Part shown: piece by piece, positions 62,421 through 64,000 of the stretch | Layout of the letters: each line of letters begins with the position of its first letter | How positions within the stretch are numbered: the stretch's first letter is position 1 | From: an uncultured Polaribacter sp. | GTDB taxonomy: Bacteria; Bacteroidota; Bacteroidia; Flavobacteriales; Flavobacteriaceae | Direction of reading: 5' to 3' | DNA: 64,000 nt | NCBI GenBank assembly: GCA_943787375.1 | Contig: CALSME010000004.1 | Coordinates: 233,328 to 297,327 of the forward strand | Made by a program: the position numbers and the translations under genes | Notes under the pieces: generated by a model | The model's database searches: none | Told to the model about the DNA's origin: nothing | What the model saw: only the letters and a program-made list of their open reading frames with translations

Positions 62421-63761
62421 TTATTTTGGTACGCTAACAGATTCTCCAATCCAACATTTTACAACAAAAGAACTCCCTGGTTCAACACCTGCAGTAAAAA
62501 TCATTTTCTTATTGGGTACATTACCGCCATAAGTTCGAATGTATTTCTTTGCCAAAACACTAATACTTGGATCGACAGCAGCGGCTCTTTTGGCTTTGTT
62601 TAAAGCAGCAACATAGGTCATTCTTTTTTCGAATTCTCCACTACCACATTGGTTAACACTTGACGCATACAAGGTGGCAATTAACAAATACGCTTTTCCT
62701 AGGTTTGGATTGAATCTTAATGCTTCTCTTGCCAAACTTCTTGCCTTTGATTTTTGTCCTTTTTTAGAAGCATACTGTGCAAATTTTAATTTGAAATTTG
62801 CTTTCTTAATTGGGTCTTGTTCTAAGTCAAATGCTTTTTGACGCATTTGATCGGCACCAACGGTATCGCCATTTTTTTCTAAAACAACTGCTACAAAAGA
62901 ATAAGAGTCTGATGATGGAGATGCTTCTGCATAGGCTCTTGCAAGCTTTTCATATAAAGGGTCTTCTGTACACTCTTTTTTATACATTCTACTCACGGCT
63001 CTTTTTAACCATGCAGCATTCGATTTGTTTACTTCAAAATCTCTGGTATACAAAGGAATCAATCTATCACATGTAGATAAGGTAATGATCATGTTGTCCA
63101 AGCCTGCTTCTACTTGCCCTAAAGCTTTCGAATTTACAGAATACATTCTTAATTGTTTCTTCTCTGATTTGTCTAAAGCAATGCTATCAGACATTTTCTT
63201 ATACAATGGTGCTAATTTTTTTGCATAGCCTTCCAATTTATCTCCTACAGATTCTAAAACGTCATCGTAGGTGTCAAATACTTTTTGAGGATTGGTTTCT
63301 TTATTTCTGTCGGTCATCCCTTGAAAATATTTATACAAGTTCTTCACCCCCATTTTGGTTGGATCTATATTGTATGCTTTTTCTAGGATTGAAAAAATAA
63401 CGTCTGCTTCTGCTAATTTGTTTTTAGATAGGTACGTTGCATAATCACTATGCACTTTTGCAGGATTCTTTTTTGGGAAATATTGTAATCTTTGCTCATA
63501 TACTCTTTTTGCTAAAACTGGGTCTTTTAAAACATCCTCAGCCATATTTGCACCATACTTATAGATATTTACAGATAAATCTTGACAGTTATCCATTAAA
63601 TAGTTCCAGTTTACAAGGGCGTCATCATATTTTTTTGACTTGTAATCTCCTTTAAAAAGATTGTATTTTATTTTACACTCTCTTTCTGCATCTTCCTGCG
63701 CATTTGTTTTTGCTGTTGTCATAAATAACATTGCAGCTAATAAAAACGTAATTTTCTTCAT
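62421..63761 (-). CDS. Exported TPR-repeat protein
   Basis: 446 residues from the ATG at 63761, which begins a signal peptide (KKITFLLAAMLFMTTAKTNAQ); a longer frame to 63785 would run into the outer-membrane gene upstream. Tetratricopeptide-type repeats occupy most of residues 30-330, for example DDALVNWNYLMDNC and KARSLAREALRFNPNLGKAYLL (in part, ALRFNPNLGKAYLLIA). The last 60 residues are beta-like with a GGNVPNKKMIFTAG segment. It is periplasmic or surface-exposed; function unknown. It lies three bases from lptC and seven bases overlap from the upstream outer-membrane gene is possible if the longer start is used. Confidence 0.8.
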   Translation of the reverse strand: MKKITFLLAAMLFMTTAKTNAQEDAERECKIKYNLFKGDYKSKKYDDALVNWNYLMDNCQDLSVNIYKYGANMAEDVLKDPVLAKRVYEQRLQYFPKKNPAKVHSDYATYLSKNKLAEADVIFSILEKAYNIDPTKMGVKNLYKYFQGMTDRNKETNPQKVFDTYDDVLESVGDKLEGYAKKLAPLYKKMSDSIALDKSEKKQLRMYSVNSKALGQVEAGLDNMIITLSTCDRLIPLYTRDFEVNKSNAAWLKRAVSRMYKKECTEDPLYEKLARAYAEASPSSDSYSFVAVVLEKNGDTVGADQMRQKAFDLEQDPIKKANFKLKFAQYASKKGQKSKARSLAREALRFNPNLGKAYLLIATLYASSVNQCGSGEFEKRMTYVAALNKAKRAAAVDPSISVLAKKYIRTYGGNVPNKKMIFTAGVEPGSSFVVKCWIGESVSVPK

Positions 63762-63777
63762 TGTAATATAGTTTTTG

Positions 63778-64000
63778 TTAATCAATTCTTCTTTTCTGAA
63801 ACCAAGCTTGTCTTCCTACTGCATTTAAAGACAGACCAACTCTTACATTAAAATAATTCTCTTGAATTAGGTTATTACTTGTGGTTCCTTTTTTACCAAA
63901 TTCAAACCCTAAATTTAGGCTGGATAGTTTTCTTCCCATTGGCAAACCTAAACCAAAAGACATGCCAAAGTCATTTACCTTCGAAAAATTAGCTCCCAAC
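63778..64000 (-). CDS. Outer-membrane beta-barrel protein, C-terminal part (truncated by window end)
   Basis: 74 codons of a minus-strand frame that continues past the right edge; only the C-terminus is present. The sequence alternates hydrophobic and polar residues: FGMSFGLGLPMGRKLSSLNLGFEFGKK (in part, MSFGLGLPMGRKLSSLNLGF) and YFNVRVGLSLN, then WFQKRRID. This is typical of the last strands of a porin-like or FadL-like barrel. In flavobacteria an outer-membrane protein gene often precedes the TPR-lptC group, which fits. It ends 16 bases upstream of the TPR gene start. Confidence 0.7.
   Translation of the reverse strand, partial: LGANFSKVNDFGMSFGLGLPMGRKLSSLNLGFEFGKKGTTSNNLIQENYFNVRVGLSLNAVGRQAWFQKRRID

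Overview
The window looks like chromosomal DNA of a marine-type member of the Flavobacteriaceae (phylum Bacteroidota). The DNA is AT-rich. Several promoters carry the Bacteroidota -7 element TAnnTTTG, and Shine-Dalgarno sites are largely absent. A GH16 enzyme ends in a type IX secretion sorting domain. There is a type III glutamine synthetase and many families typical of Flavobacteriia (DUF4159, DUF4293, DUF5522, DUF1599, a SigZ-type sigma factor, a membrane-anchored AraC regulator). The species cannot be named from the sequence alone. There is no rRNA, CRISPR array, transposase or integrase.

Layout. 1-4.9 kb: the end of a secreted hydrolase-like protein with PKD-like modules, a membrane AraC regulator, a DUF4159 protein, a bile-acid/sodium-symporter-like carrier and a PlsC-like acyltransferase. 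4.9-15.3 kb: mostly minus-strand housekeeping genes (GH3/beta-lactamase fusion, DnaQ/ExoX-like exonuclease, purM). They are followed by a divergent pair of unrelated glutamine synthetases (type III and type II) and a Ca/Na antiporter. 15.5-16.1 kb: two small genes and tRNA-Arg(ACG).

16.4-21.5 kb is the accessory region and the most unusual part. It holds a small membrane protein and a 56-residue double-glycine leader peptide with four core cysteines that is easily missed because it is so short. After these come two paralogous secreted proteins with carboxypeptidase-regulatory-like domains and a C39 peptidase-containing ABC exporter (PCAT). Between the two paralogues lies a decayed copy of the start of the PCAT gene, so the locus has passed through duplication and loss. 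I read it as a small bacteriocin/RiPP-type secreted peptide system.

21.6-25.5 kb: clpS, prmA, tpiA, a TlpA-like lipoprotein and a DppB-like permease. 25.6-34.9 kb: pyrF, a T9SS-secreted GH16 glucanase, DUF5522 and DUF4136 proteins, hutU and the fused mutase icmF. 34.9-44.4 kb: a 35-residue peptide with 11 cysteines (metallothionein-like) immediately upstream of a SigZ-type sigma factor, then a YgiQ radical SAM protein, a CocE-type hydrolase, an MFS carrier and a paraoxonase-like protein with an unusual TonB-plug-like tail. 44.4-51.7 kb: crcB, a LOG protein, folP, the c-di-AMP cyclase cdaA, an MsbA-like ABC exporter and truA. 51.7-55.4 kb: a TPR sensor kinase and a LuxR-type response regulator flanking two small orphan lipoproteins. 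55.7-64 kb: rho and an envelope-biogenesis group (PPIase, CNNM/CBS protein, LptC, TPR protein, outer-membrane barrel).

Start codons were chosen by signal peptides, gene spacing and family length rather than by taking the longest frame. No database search or folding calculation was run. Family names come from recognised motifs.
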